Shown here: positions 14,913 to 23,862 of the stretch, in pieces
Position numbering within the stretch: the stretch's first letter is position 1
Layout of the letters: each line of letters opens with the position of its first letter
Assembly (NCBI RefSeq): GCF_014697625.1
Contig: NZ_JACJSG010000001.1
Location: forward strand, 1-64,000
Direction of reading: 5' to 3'
Source of the DNA: Anabaena azotica FACHB-119
GTDB taxonomy: Bacteria; Cyanobacteriota; Cyanobacteriia; Cyanobacteriales; Nostocaceae
DNA length: 64,000 nucleotides
Made by a program: the position numbers and the translations under genes
The notes under the pieces: model-generated
Told to the model about the DNA's origin: nothing
The model's database searches: none
Seen by the model: the letters and a program-made list of their open reading frames with translations, nothing else

Positions 14913-17783
14913 TTAATGCGAAAATTGAATTTTAAATGTAGTTCCTGGTTGACTGGCGACGCTAACAGTGCCTTCTAGTTGTTCTGTTACTAGGTCGTAA
15001 ACTAGCGAAAGACCTAAAGAATCTGTGTAACGCCAATCTAAATTATCTGGTAAACCGATACCATTATCGTGAATCGTCAGATCAATATTTGTACCTACCT
15101 GCTGTAAGTCAATCTTGATCTCGCCTGTTTGCTGAGGAAAAGCGTGCTTAAGAGAATTGGTAAGTAGTTCATTGATAATTAAGCCACAGGCAATGGCTTG
15201 GTCAACATTCAAAGTAATTTGACTAATATTAGTTTCCAACTTGATTTTGCCCGGTTCCACTTGATAAGACATCAAAATGTTAGTGGCTAGATTATTGATA
15301 TACTCAACAACATCAAGTTGTCCAATATTAGGCGAAGTATATAAATTTTTGTGAATCAAAGAGATTGACTCAACGCGATTTTGGCTTTCTCGCAGAGTTC
15401 TAATTAGTTCTGGGTCTTTGAGCGTTTGCGAGTGGAGAAGTAATAGTCCAGAAACAATCTGCAAGTTATTTTTCACGCGATGATGTACTTCCTTGAGTAA
15501 AACTTCTTTCTCCGCCAACGCACTCCTTAACTTCACTTCTGCTTTTTGTCGTTGGGCTAAATCACTCTGGGCTTGTTGAAGGATGCTCGATTGTTGAATG
15601 GCGATCGCAATGGGAACGGATAGTTGATCGAGCAAGTCTAATTCGTGGTCTTCCCATTCCCTGGGCGCAGAACATTGATGCGCTACTAACAACCCCCAAA
15701 GCTGAGGTACAGTTTTGCCTTCAATAACTTCTAAGAGAATGGGGACAATCAAGTTAGCTTTAACTTGAAACTGTTCTAATAAAATCTGATGACACTCACT
15801 CAGTCCGGCTGTGTAAATATTAGGAATTGCCCTTTTACGCCCTTGACGATAATCAGCTCCATATCCTTGTTGAAAACAAGTATCCTCGACTTCTGCACCA
15901 AGAGCAACTCTCCACCCTGGATTTACTGATTCGGCGACAATTTTACCGCTCATATCTGGAGCAAACTGATAAACTAAAACCCGATCAACCCTGAGCAAGT
16001 CTTTGACTTCTATAACTGTGGCATCAAGAATATCTTGCAGATTCAGCGACTGCCGAATTCTTTGAGCAACAGCACGCATTAACTGTTCTCGCTCCAACTG
16101 TCCCTTCAAAATGCGCTCAGTTTGCTTACGCGGTGTGATTTCTTTCCCAATACTAATTATTTGCCCATTGGGAAGTTTGGTGTTCGTCCAAGCAGTATCT
16201 AATACCCGCCCATCTCTGGTGTGAGTTCTAAAATCGCCCCAAACACCTGCTGCATTTTGAATAAAATTGAGGACAAGTTGACGAGATTCAGGCTGAGGAT
16301 ATAACTGAGCAAAAATATCAAGAGTTTGATAATCTCTCAAACTCCAACCTAAAACACGCTCTAATTCTTGATTTATCCATTGCATCTGACCTTTAGGACT
16401 AATCAAAGCCATCATCAAGGGTATGCCAGTGAAAATACTCTCTAACAGAGCATTCTGTTCTTGTAGCCTAGTTTCGGCATTCTTGCGTTCTGTAATGTCA
16501 TAGAGGAGGGTTAAGATGGCAAATTCATTGTTAAAATTTAAGTATTGAATTGAAGCGATCGCCCAAAATGAAGTCCCATCATTTTTTTTAAATTGAATAT
16601 CATAATTTTGCAGCGACCCATTCTGACTAAGGGCGGCTAATACTCGCTGTTGATCTTCTGGATTTTGGTACAACTCCACAACATTGCGATTCACTAAATC
16701 CTGTGCAGATACCTGGAATGTTTGCCAAAAATCTGAATTAGTATATAAAATTAATCCATCATCAACGCGAGAAATTATCAAGGGGACAGGAATTGATTCG
16801 AGAATTGTTCTAAATCTAGTTTCGCTTTTTTGCAGATTTCTTTCTATGTGAATATGTTCTGTAATATTTACAGCATCAACTAAATAAGCTGTGTTACCAG
16901 CATATTCTATTTCATTTATCGCCACTTCTACATCTATAAATGTGCCATTTTTCAGGCGATGTTGACATTCTAAAAGTAATGGCAAATCCCAGCTTTTTTG
17001 CTGTATCTCTTCGATTAACAAAAACTCAGGCATAAAAACTTGAGTCAGTTGCATTTGTAAGAACTCTTGATGTGAGTAGCCGTATTGCTCAACAGCAGCT
17101 TGATTTACGTCTAAAATCTGTAAAACTTCCCGCTCGCATATCCACATGGGACGAGAATTTCTCGTAAACAAAAGATGAGCATTTAAGCGGCTTTCATTGC
17201 TATTTTGCTGTCGGTGTAACTCCAATTGTCTAACTACTTGACCTGCTAGACGTTTTAGTATTTCTTGCTCCTTTGTACTTAAGTTACGGGGCGCAAAATC
17301 TATGACAGATAAACAACCCAAGGCAAAACCATCGGCGTTAATTAAGGGAACTCCGGCGTAGAAACGATAATATGGTTGTGATTTAGCTATCTCTGGCGCA
17401 GATTCTGTCTGTGAAACGCTATAAATTTCCGCAGTTTCCGGTAGGGAACTTACAGATGGCGTTCCGCCTGCTATTGGCCGCACCAGGGGATTTTCTGCAA
17501 ATCGTTCATCTTGCCAAGTATCAGGAATAATTAAGATGTCATTTTGCTGGGTTGTATAGTTACCAAAACCAAGATGACGTGGTATTTCTGTGGCACTAAT
17601 TCCTACTTTGGCTTTCAACCACTCCCTTTCGGCATCTAACAGACTTATTAGGGCGATCGGTGTATTACAGATGTCAGCAGTTAAATTAACCAGATCATCA
17701 AACACTTCATCTGGAGGTGTATCTAAAATGTAGTATTGATAAAGTGCCTCTAAACGTTGGCTTTCACGGTCGGGTAAAGACAT
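14913..17783 (-). CDS. GAF/PAS sensor kinase with DXCF-type cyanobacteriochrome domain
   Basis: A 956-residue cytosolic kinase. Order: a GAF domain (about 25-195), three PAS domains (about 205-315, 320-435 and 440-555), a second GAF domain (about 570-735), then a HisKA_2-type transmitter (VHHRVKNNLQIVSGLL, His767/768) and HATPase_c to the end. The second GAF has VEDTCF with Cys636, and GLSECHQILLEQFQVKANL with Cys664-His665, the two cysteines of DXCF cyanobacteriochromes, 28 residues apart. Later LWGLLVAHQCSAPREW also fits that family. A bilin chromophore and blue/green photocycle are therefore likely. The downstream response-regulator kinase is its probable partner. Confidence 0.85.
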   Translation of the reverse strand: MSLPDRESQRLEALYQYYILDTPPDEVFDDLVNLTADICNTPIALISLLDAEREWLKAKVGISATEIPRHLGFGNYTTQQNDILIIPDTWQDERFAENPLVRPIAGGTPSVSSLPETAEIYSVSQTESAPEIAKSQPYYRFYAGVPLINADGFALGCLSVIDFAPRNLSTKEQEILKRLAGQVVRQLELHRQQNSNESRLNAHLLFTRNSRPMWICEREVLQILDVNQAAVEQYGYSHQEFLQMQLTQVFMPEFLLIEEIQQKSWDLPLLLECQHRLKNGTFIDVEVAINEIEYAGNTAYLVDAVNITEHIHIERNLQKSETRFRTILESIPVPLIISRVDDGLILYTNSDFWQTFQVSAQDLVNRNVVELYQNPEDQQRVLAALSQNGSLQNYDIQFKKNDGTSFWAIASIQYLNFNNEFAILTLLYDITERKNAETRLQEQNALLESIFTGIPLMMALISPKGQMQWINQELERVLGWSLRDYQTLDIFAQLYPQPESRQLVLNFIQNAAGVWGDFRTHTRDGRVLDTAWTNTKLPNGQIISIGKEITPRKQTERILKGQLEREQLMRAVAQRIRQSLNLQDILDATVIEVKDLLRVDRVLVYQFAPDMSGKIVAESVNPGWRVALGAEVEDTCFQQGYGADYRQGRKRAIPNIYTAGLSECHQILLEQFQVKANLIVPILLEVIEGKTVPQLWGLLVAHQCSAPREWEDHELDLLDQLSVPIAIAIQQSSILQQAQSDLAQRQKAEVKLRSALAEKEVLLKEVHHRVKNNLQIVSGLLLLHSQTLKDPELIRTLRESQNRVESISLIHKNLYTSPNIGQLDVVEYINNLATNILMSYQVEPGKIKLETNISQITLNVDQAIACGLIINELLTNSLKHAFPQQTGEIKIDLQQVGTNIDLTIHDNGIGLPDNLDWRYTDSLGLSLVYDLVTEQLEGTVSVASQPGTTFKIQFSH

Positions 17784-18140
17784 TATTAATTATTAAAAAA
17801 AATGTGATATGCTATGATGCTAACAAACAATCACAGCATTAACCTCATCAAGCTAAATACTGGTATTATTTTAACTATTTACACTTACCATATACTTGCC
17901 TGAGAAAGCTGTAGTCTGGCTTATAAAGTTTGGTGGAAATAATTTTTGCTGATTCAATCAGCCTGACAAGATGAATTTACCTAAAACATTAGTGAATTCA
18001 TGTCCAAGAAAAACCAATCTCTCCTTGAATAACTATAATTAGTCAATTTTTTTCAATTAATAAACAAATTTCTATTACACATATTTATCAGAATTAAGGT
18101 TATATTTGCAAGACTAACAATTACTCTTATTTAAAATTTT
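17784..18140. other. Intergenic region, no gene seen
   Basis: AT-rich upstream region of the sensor kinase. I see no convincing coding sequence or RNA gene. It presumably carries the kinase promoter on the minus strand. Confidence 0.5.
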
Positions 18141-18166
18141 ATTTATATGAGGATAATATTTAAATC

Positions 18167-18287
18167 AGAAGTTACACAACTGGCACTTGGGGTAGGGTGC
18201 GTCAGATGTGGAAAATCCTTGATTGTGTACGAAATTATTGGGGCTGACGCACCGTACAGTTATTGTGATTATGACACTTGCGTAAGC
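18167..18287. repeat. Degenerate repeat of the TGCGTAAG family
   Basis: Arms GGTGCGTCA (18196-18204) and TGACGCACC (18244-18252) form an inverted repeat, and the right end TTGCGTAAGCCCT resembles the family terminus TGCGTAAGTCCT. An open frame of 60 codons here is explained by the repeat. The core GGTGCGTCAGCCCCAATAATTT reappears in inverted orientation at the right edge of the window (about 63970). Confidence 0.55.
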
Positions 18288-18342
18288 CCTAATCTACTCA
18301 ATATCGGAATACACTTAAACTGTAACTAATTAATTTGTCAAG

Positions 18343-18359
18343 CCGTCCAAGAAGGACGG
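18343..18359. repeat. CCGTCC hairpin, possible IS605 end remnant
   Basis: Perfect hairpin CCGTCC-AAGA-AGGACGG followed by GGGTTTCCCACCC, resembling IS200/IS605 end structures. It lies 21 bases before the lpxD start, so an element may once have sat here. Confidence 0.4.
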
Positions 18360-18380
18360 GGTTTCCCACCCATTTTTCTG

Positions 18381-19424
18381 ATGAAGTTTAGCGAAATACT
18401 CAATCGATTAAATGCTAACATCGCTGACCATAGCCTAACTCAAAATCCCAACCAAGACCCGGAAATCATGGGGATGGCAGCTATTGATGAAGCTATAAGT
18501 GGTACTCTGTGCTATGTGGAAAATGAGAAATTTGCCTCTCTGATCAGAGAAACAAATGCTACTGCTGTGATTTTGCCGATAAATGATGCAATTCAAGCTC
18601 AAGCCCAAGCAAGAGGGCTGGCTTGGATGACATCACCAGATCCAAAATTACTATTTGCTCAAGCGATCGCCTTATTCTACCAACCCTACCGCCCCAACCC
18701 AGAAATTCATCCCACAGCCGTTATTCACCCCACAGCCAAAATCGGCAATGATGTTTACATCGGCCCCCATGCAGTAATTCAGCAAGGGGTAGAAATTGGC
18801 AATAATGCAGTTATCCATCCCAATGTCGTCATTTATCCTGATGTAAAAATAGGCGATCGCACCACCTTACACGCAAACAGCACCATCCACGAACGCAGCC
18901 AAATCGGTGCAGATTGCGTCATTCATAGTGGTGCTGTCATTGGTGCGGAAGGTTTTGGTTTTGTCCCTACCCGCAGTGGTTGGTACAAAGTAGAACAATC
19001 CGGCTACACAGTATTAGAGGATGGTGTAGAAGTCGGGTGTAACACAGCTATTGACCGCCCAGCAGTGGGAGAAACCCGCATCGGACGCAATACTATCATT
19101 GATAACTTAGTACAAATCGGTCACGGCTGTCACATTGGTTCTGGTTGCGCGATCGCTGGTCAAGCAGGTATAGCGGGAGGTGTAAACATAGGTAATCGCG
19201 TCATCTTAGCAGGACAAGTAGGAATCGCCAACAAAGTAAAAATCGGTGATGGAGCGATCGCATCAGCACAAACTGGTATCGCTAGTGATGTTGCGCCCGG
19301 AGAAATTGTTTCCGGTTCTCCAGCCATACCTCACAAACTCTATCTGAGAATCTCTGCTATTTATAGCCGCTTACCAGACATCTATCAAACGTTCAGACAA
19401 TTACAACGTCAAACGAAAAAGTAA
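18381..19424 (+). CDS. lpxD: UDP-3-O-acylglucosamine N-acyltransferase
   Basis: A 347-residue LpxD, which adds the second acyl chain to the glucosamine precursor of lipid A. Residues 1-100 are the N-terminal uridine-binding domain; about 105-320 form a left-handed beta-helix of hexapeptide repeats (IHPTAVIHPTAKIG, VEIGNNAVIHPNVVI). The catalytic His is His248 in LVQIGHGCHIG. Length is usual. It stands alone here and not beside lpxA or fabZ. ATG 18381 has no clear ribosome site, and a remnant hairpin lies directly upstream. Confidence 0.95.
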   Translation: MKFSEILNRLNANIADHSLTQNPNQDPEIMGMAAIDEAISGTLCYVENEKFASLIRETNATAVILPINDAIQAQAQARGLAWMTSPDPKLLFAQAIALFYQPYRPNPEIHPTAVIHPTAKIGNDVYIGPHAVIQQGVEIGNNAVIHPNVVIYPDVKIGDRTTLHANSTIHERSQIGADCVIHSGAVIGAEGFGFVPTRSGWYKVEQSGYTVLEDGVEVGCNTAIDRPAVGETRIGRNTIIDNLVQIGHGCHIGSGCAIAGQAGIAGGVNIGNRVILAGQVGIANKVKIGDGAIASAQTGIASDVAPGEIVSGSPAIPHKLYLRISAIYSRLPDIYQTFRQLQRQTKK

Positions 19425-19763
19425 CTTCTGGTAGGTGTTAGGGGAGCGGGGGGAGATGGGGGAGATGTGGTTCTCTGCGTTCCCTACGGGACGCTACGCG
19501 AACGCGATAGCGTGTCGTAGACAGACGCTCCGCTAGCTACCGCTTCCACGGAGTGGTACGACTGCGCGGTAGTTGAGCTTATATCTTGCACCATTATCTT
19601 CCACTCGAAAATCTGAGCTTCAAAACCCTTATGATTTCGTAGGGTGGGTAGTGCATCGCCACTCACTAGTCCCCAATCCCCAATCCCACGTAATTCAAAT
19701 GGGATTTTGGTGAAAGAAAGTTGTACATTGCCATCAAGAGCAATTAACAACTAACCCCTATAT
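19425..19763. other. Repeat-rich intergenic region
   Basis: Contains nested palindromes of the kind GGGACGCTACGCGAACGCG followed by TAGCGTGTCGTAGACAGACG and CTACCGCTTCCACGGAG (about 19475-19575), then a short CCCCAATC block near 19670. An 88-codon frame on the minus strand is assembled from these repeats and I do not accept it as a gene. Confidence 0.6.
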
Positions 19764-21275
19764 ATGAATTTTCGTGAAGAGTTTAAACTGCTGTTGAGGG
19801 CGCGTTACCCTTTAATTTACATTCCTACCTACGAGGAGGAACGGGTGGAAACTGCTATCCGCGAAGAAGCAGCTAATCAAGGTAATCGCCCGGTTTATAC
19901 TTGGGATTTTGTCGATGGCTACCAAGGTAATCCCAATGATGCGGGATTTGGGCGGCGTAATCCCCTGCAAGCTTTGGAATTTTTGGAAAAATTACCAGCC
20001 TCAGCGCCAGTCGTCTTAATTTTACGCGATTATCATCGCTTTTTAGATGATGTGGCGATCGCCCGCAAACTCCGCAACTTAGCCAGACTCCTCAAGTCCC
20101 AACCCAAAAATATCGTCCTATTATCCCCACGCATCGCCATTCCTGACGATTTAACCGAAATTTTAACCGTGGTTGAGTTTCCCTTACCCAACGCCCCAGA
20201 AATTAAAACCGAAGTTGAACGTTTACTACAAGCCACCGGTAATACTCTCTCTAACAAGCTCACAGATGACTTAGTGCGTTCTTGTCAAGGGCTATCTATG
20301 GAAAGGATCAGGCGGGTTTTAGCCAGAGCGATCGCATCTCATGGCGAATTGCAACCAGAAGATGTAGATTTAGTATTACAGGAAAAGCGCCAAACCATCC
20401 GCCAAACCCAAATCCTCGACTTTTACCCAGCCACCGAGCAGATTTCTGACATCGGCGGACTCGATAACCTCAAAGATTGGCTATTGCGCCGGGGTGGTTC
20501 TTTCAGCGAACGCGCCCGCCAGTATGGACTACCCCATCCCAGGGGTTTATTATTAGTAGGTATTCAAGGTACTGGTAAATCCTTAACAGCAAAAGCGATC
20601 GCCCATCATTGGCATTTACCCTTACTGCGCCTAGATGTGGGACGATTATTTGGCGGTTTAGTGGGTGAATCAGAATCCCGCACCCGACAAATGATTCAAG
20701 TCGCCGAAGCCCTCGCTCCCTGCGTTCTGTGGATTGATGAAATCGACAAAGCGTTTTCAGGACTGGGAAGTAAAGGTGATGCAGGTACTACCAGTCGCGT
20801 CTTCGGTACATTTATCACTTGGTTAGCAGAAAAAACTTCCCCAGTGTTTGTTGTCGCCACCGCCAACAACATCCAAGCCTTACCACCAGAAATGCTCCGT
20901 AAAGGGCGATTTGATGAAATCTTCTTTGTTGGTTTACCCAGCCAAGAAGAAAGAAAAGCCATTTTTAACGTCCATTTATCCCGACTACGCCCCCACAATT
21001 TGAAAAATTATGACATTGATCGGTTAGCATACGAAACACCAGATTTTTCTGGCGCAGAAATTGAGCAAACATTAATTGAGGCGATGCACATCGGCTTCAG
21101 TCAAAACCGTGATTTCACCACCGATGATATTTTAGAAGCGGCTAGTCAGATTATACCCCTAGCACGCACAGCTGTAGAACAGATTCAAGAACTACAGGAA
21201 TGGGCCGCAGCAGGGAGAGCGCGTCTAGCATCAAAACAAAGTCCTTTAAGTGACACCTTCGGTAAATTACGTTAA
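19764..21275 (+). CDS. ycf46: Ycf46-like AAA+ ATPase
   Basis: A 503-residue AAA+ ATPase matching plastid/cyanobacterial Ycf46. Residues 1-240 form a degenerate N-terminal ATPase-like region (YPLIYIPTYEEERVE, VLILRDYHRFLDD). The active AAA+ module follows: Walker A GIQGTGKS (266-273), Walker B VLWIDEIDK (Asp/Glu 325-326), a sensor Asn in VATANN and an arginine finger region RKGRFDE. The Synechocystis homologue (slr0374) has been linked to control of inorganic carbon uptake and photosynthesis, so a similar role is possible. It is cytosolic with no signal peptide. Confidence 0.92.
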   Translation: MNFREEFKLLLRARYPLIYIPTYEEERVETAIREEAANQGNRPVYTWDFVDGYQGNPNDAGFGRRNPLQALEFLEKLPASAPVVLILRDYHRFLDDVAIARKLRNLARLLKSQPKNIVLLSPRIAIPDDLTEILTVVEFPLPNAPEIKTEVERLLQATGNTLSNKLTDDLVRSCQGLSMERIRRVLARAIASHGELQPEDVDLVLQEKRQTIRQTQILDFYPATEQISDIGGLDNLKDWLLRRGGSFSERARQYGLPHPRGLLLVGIQGTGKSLTAKAIAHHWHLPLLRLDVGRLFGGLVGESESRTRQMIQVAEALAPCVLWIDEIDKAFSGLGSKGDAGTTSRVFGTFITWLAEKTSPVFVVATANNIQALPPEMLRKGRFDEIFFVGLPSQEERKAIFNVHLSRLRPHNLKNYDIDRLAYETPDFSGAEIEQTLIEAMHIGFSQNRDFTTDDILEAASQIIPLARTAVEQIQELQEWAAAGRARLASKQSPLSDTFGKLR

Positions 21276-21358
21276 CAGTTGACAGTTGACAGTTGATAGT
21301 TGACAGTTGACGGTTGACGGTTGACGGTTAACTGTTAACTAATGACTAATGACTAATG
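21275..21358. repeat. TTGACAG and TAATGAC heptamer repeats
   Basis: About nine TTGACAG/TTGACGG heptamers followed by ACTAATG units. STRR-type noncoding repeats between ycf46 and the SH3 protein. Confidence 0.85.
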
Positions 21359-21370
21359 AGGTTTTAGATT

Positions 21371-21847
21371 ATGTTTTCTGCTTTACTTAAATTTATACTA
21401 GGGATATTGTTGGCGATCGCAGTTTTATTAGGTAGCGGCGTTGCAGTCGGACTGTATTTTCTCAACAGAACCTCCATACCCCCTAGCAAGCCGATTTACG
21501 CTAATGATAGTCCCGCCCTCAAAGACCCAGATAAGAAAAACAAGACACAACCAACTCCTAAATCTGAAGCCACACCTGAAACTTCTCCTACTCCCTCCCC
21601 AACTCCCACAGAAACAGAAGAAGCATTACCCAAAGGTGCTTATAAAGGAAAGATTACTTGGCCTCAAGGCGTAAGCTTGCGGGCTGAACCTACTTCAGAA
21701 TCAGAACGTGTCGGCGGTGCTGCTTTTAACGAAAAAATTATTGTCTTGGAAGAGAACTCCGATAAAGTTTGGAAAAAGGTGCGTGTTGAAAGCAGCAAAA
21801 TAGAAGGTTGGACAAAAGTAGGGAATATTGAGCGCGTCGATGAATAA
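21371..21847 (+). CDS. Membrane-anchored SH3-domain protein
   Basis: A 158-residue protein with one N-terminal membrane segment (about 7-31, ILGILLAIAVLLGSGVAVGL), a Pro/Thr/Ser-rich linker (about 55-88, PTPKSEATPETSPTPSPTPT) and a bacterial SH3-like domain (about 95-158) with the typical GVSLRAEPTSESERVG and EGWTKVG motifs. The domain should face the periplasm and may bind peptidoglycan. I see no enzymatic domain. Start ATG 21371. Confidence 0.8.
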   Translation: MFSALLKFILGILLAIAVLLGSGVAVGLYFLNRTSIPPSKPIYANDSPALKDPDKKNKTQPTPKSEATPETSPTPSPTPTETEEALPKGAYKGKITWPQGVSLRAEPTSESERVGGAAFNEKIIVLEENSDKVWKKVRVESSKIEGWTKVGNIERVDE

Positions 21848-21937
21848 AAATTCTTAATTATCGTGACTTAGTGTAAATAGGAGACTCAAACTTCAACTCC
21901 TCCAACTTATAAGTAGAGACACTTAATTAAATATAAC

Positions 21938-22060
21938 AGGACTTACGCAAGTGTCACAATTGGTGGTTGGTGCGTGACGCTACAAGTCTGATTACTACGT
22001 TCAAATATTTTCAGAGCGTCACACACCCTACAGAAAAAATATGCCAGTTGCGTAAGTCCT
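21938..22060. repeat. Miniature element with AGGACTTACGCA termini
   Basis: A 123-base element with perfect terminal inverted repeats AGGACTTACGCA and TGCGTAAGTCCT. Internal arms TGGTGCGTGACGCT and AGCGTCACACACC give a second inverted repeat. It lies in the 404-base gap before the peptidoglycan-binding gene; the rest of that gap holds only AT-rich sequence and presumably the promoter. Confidence 0.8.
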
Positions 22061-22251
22061 ATATAAGGAGGAAGTGGCATTTTTGTTTTAAACAATACCT
22101 GAATATATAGTAAATATATTTAGATTTCCAGCAATAGCAGTTTATTAAGTATTTTTACGCAATTACCGGAAAATAATCTAGCCGTTGTGATTTTAATCTT
22201 GACGACAACCCCGATCAGGGGATTTCTCTACCTCGAAAAAGCAGAACAGAC

Positions 22252-23784
22252 ATGGACACGATTAGTTATTCTCATCTAGCTTCAGTTTATGAATCAACTG
22301 AAGAAGTGAATTTTATCCCAATAAAAATTAATCTGAAATTTTGGCTATCACAGAAACTATCTAGTAATGCAGCAATCAGGCTGTTATCTGTAGCACTAAC
22401 TATCAGCATCTTGGGCGTAGCTGGACAAGCCTTAGCCGTGCAGCAAGTAGGCAGCAATAGCCCAGAAGTAGCCAATATTCAGAGATGTCTCAAACAATTA
22501 GGCTTTTTTAACGGCCCTGTTAACGGTAGGTTTGCTAGCATCACCCGTAGCGCCGTCATTAATTTTCAGAGAAATAACAGACTTACTGCGGATGGTGTTG
22601 TTGGTGCTGGTACACAAAGAGCTTTACAAAGAGCTTGCCGTACTGCAACACCTGGGGGTAATATTGGCGGTGAATTGCGCTTAGGTAGTAGAGGCGCAGC
22701 AGTTACCCAATTACAACAGAATTTGCGGCGGTTAGGCTACTTTAACGGCCCCAACACTGGCTATTTTGGCTCAGAAACTCAGCAAGCAGTCATTAGATTT
22801 CAACGTGCTAATAGTATATCTACTACTGGTATTGTCGGTAGCCAAACTGCACAAGCTATCAGAAATGCTGTTGGTGTTGGTGGGGAATATCCTGTACTTT
22901 CGGAAGGTAGCACAGGCCCGGCTGTTACTAGACTACAGCAGCGTTTACGCGAGTTGGGTTATTTCAATGCTAATCCCACAGGAAGTTTTCGAGGTATCAC
23001 TAGAGAGGCGGTCATGGCCTTTCAACGCAACGCAGGTTTACCCATTACTGGAGTTGTTAACGCCCAGACTTGGAATGCTTTAGATAATGTTGGTCTTCCA
23101 GGTAGACCGAATTTATCAACTCAACAGGTGAGAGATTTGCAGCAAAGGCTACGGGACTTGGGTTATTTTAACACCAATCCGACAGGCACTGTCGGGGCGA
23201 TGACTAGGGATGCCATTATCCGATTTCAACGGGAATATGGATTGAGTGCCGATGGTATTGCTGATGTACAAATCTTACAGGCAGTCAACCAAGCTTGGGA
23301 AGATAGATATGCTAATCAGCAGCCAACTAGAGATTTTCTCACTGTAGGCGATCGCGGTAACAATGTCAGAGCCGTGCAACAGCGTTTATCAGAACTAGGC
23401 TTTTTTAACGGTAGTTTCGATGGCTACTATGATGACTACACCAGAGCCTCCGTAGTCGCATTCCAACAATACAATCAACTTAATCCCACAGGTAACGTAG
23501 ATTGGCAAACTTGGAATGCACTCAACATCAACAATGGTACTTCCACATCAGAGGATTTTAACAATCCTGGGAATTTTGGAAATAATCGTTATGTAGTTGT
23601 AGTACCAGTTCGCAATGGTAGTACCCTCAATCAAGTACGCCGTTATGTACCCAATGCGTTCACAGCCAACTCCAATTTAGGAACTTACATCAACGCCGGC
23701 AGTTTTAGCGATCGCGCCTCCGCCGAAAGAACCTCTAAAATGTTACGCTCTAATGGGTTAGATGCAAGAGTGCAGTATTTTTAG
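22252..23784 (+). CDS. Exported protein with five peptidoglycan-binding repeats and SPOR-like end
   Basis: A 510-residue protein. Residues about 40-62 form a membrane segment or uncleaved signal. Five PG_binding_1 repeats follow (about 66-130, 141-205, 217-277, 287-345 and 358-420), each with the LQxxLxxLGYFN, GxxTRxAVxxFQ and GxVxxxT pattern. The C-terminus (about 445-510) reads as a SPOR-like domain: VVVPVRNG, then YINAGSFSDRASAERTSKML and LDARVQYF. There is no hydrolase domain, so it is probably a structural or recruiting protein at the cell wall. ATG 22252 is the only sensible start. Confidence 0.88.
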   Translation: MDTISYSHLASVYESTEEVNFIPIKINLKFWLSQKLSSNAAIRLLSVALTISILGVAGQALAVQQVGSNSPEVANIQRCLKQLGFFNGPVNGRFASITRSAVINFQRNNRLTADGVVGAGTQRALQRACRTATPGGNIGGELRLGSRGAAVTQLQQNLRRLGYFNGPNTGYFGSETQQAVIRFQRANSISTTGIVGSQTAQAIRNAVGVGGEYPVLSEGSTGPAVTRLQQRLRELGYFNANPTGSFRGITREAVMAFQRNAGLPITGVVNAQTWNALDNVGLPGRPNLSTQQVRDLQQRLRDLGYFNTNPTGTVGAMTRDAIIRFQREYGLSADGIADVQILQAVNQAWEDRYANQQPTRDFLTVGDRGNNVRAVQQRLSELGFFNGSFDGYYDDYTRASVVAFQQYNQLNPTGNVDWQTWNALNINNGTSTSEDFNNPGNFGNNRYVVVVPVRNGSTLNQVRRYVPNAFTANSNLGTYINAGSFSDRASAERTSKMLRSNGLDARVQYF

Positions 23785-23862
23785 GGTAATGGGTAATGGG
23801 TAATGGGTAATGGGTCATCGGTAATGGGTAATGGAAAGAAATTGACTAATGACTAATGACTA
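23785..23862. repeat. GGTAATG and TAATGAC tandem repeats
   Basis: About six GGGTAAT units followed by three ACTAATG units, filling the gap up to the next start codon. Confidence 0.85.

Noticed and set aside
18147..18329. A 60-codon frame before lpxD
   Set aside because: It is made of a dispersed repeat whose core recurs at the right edge of the window; no ribosome site or family features.
19484..19750. An 88-codon minus-strand frame before ycf46
   Set aside because: Much of it is translated from intergenic palindromes and CCCCAATC repeats, and there is no recognisable domain.
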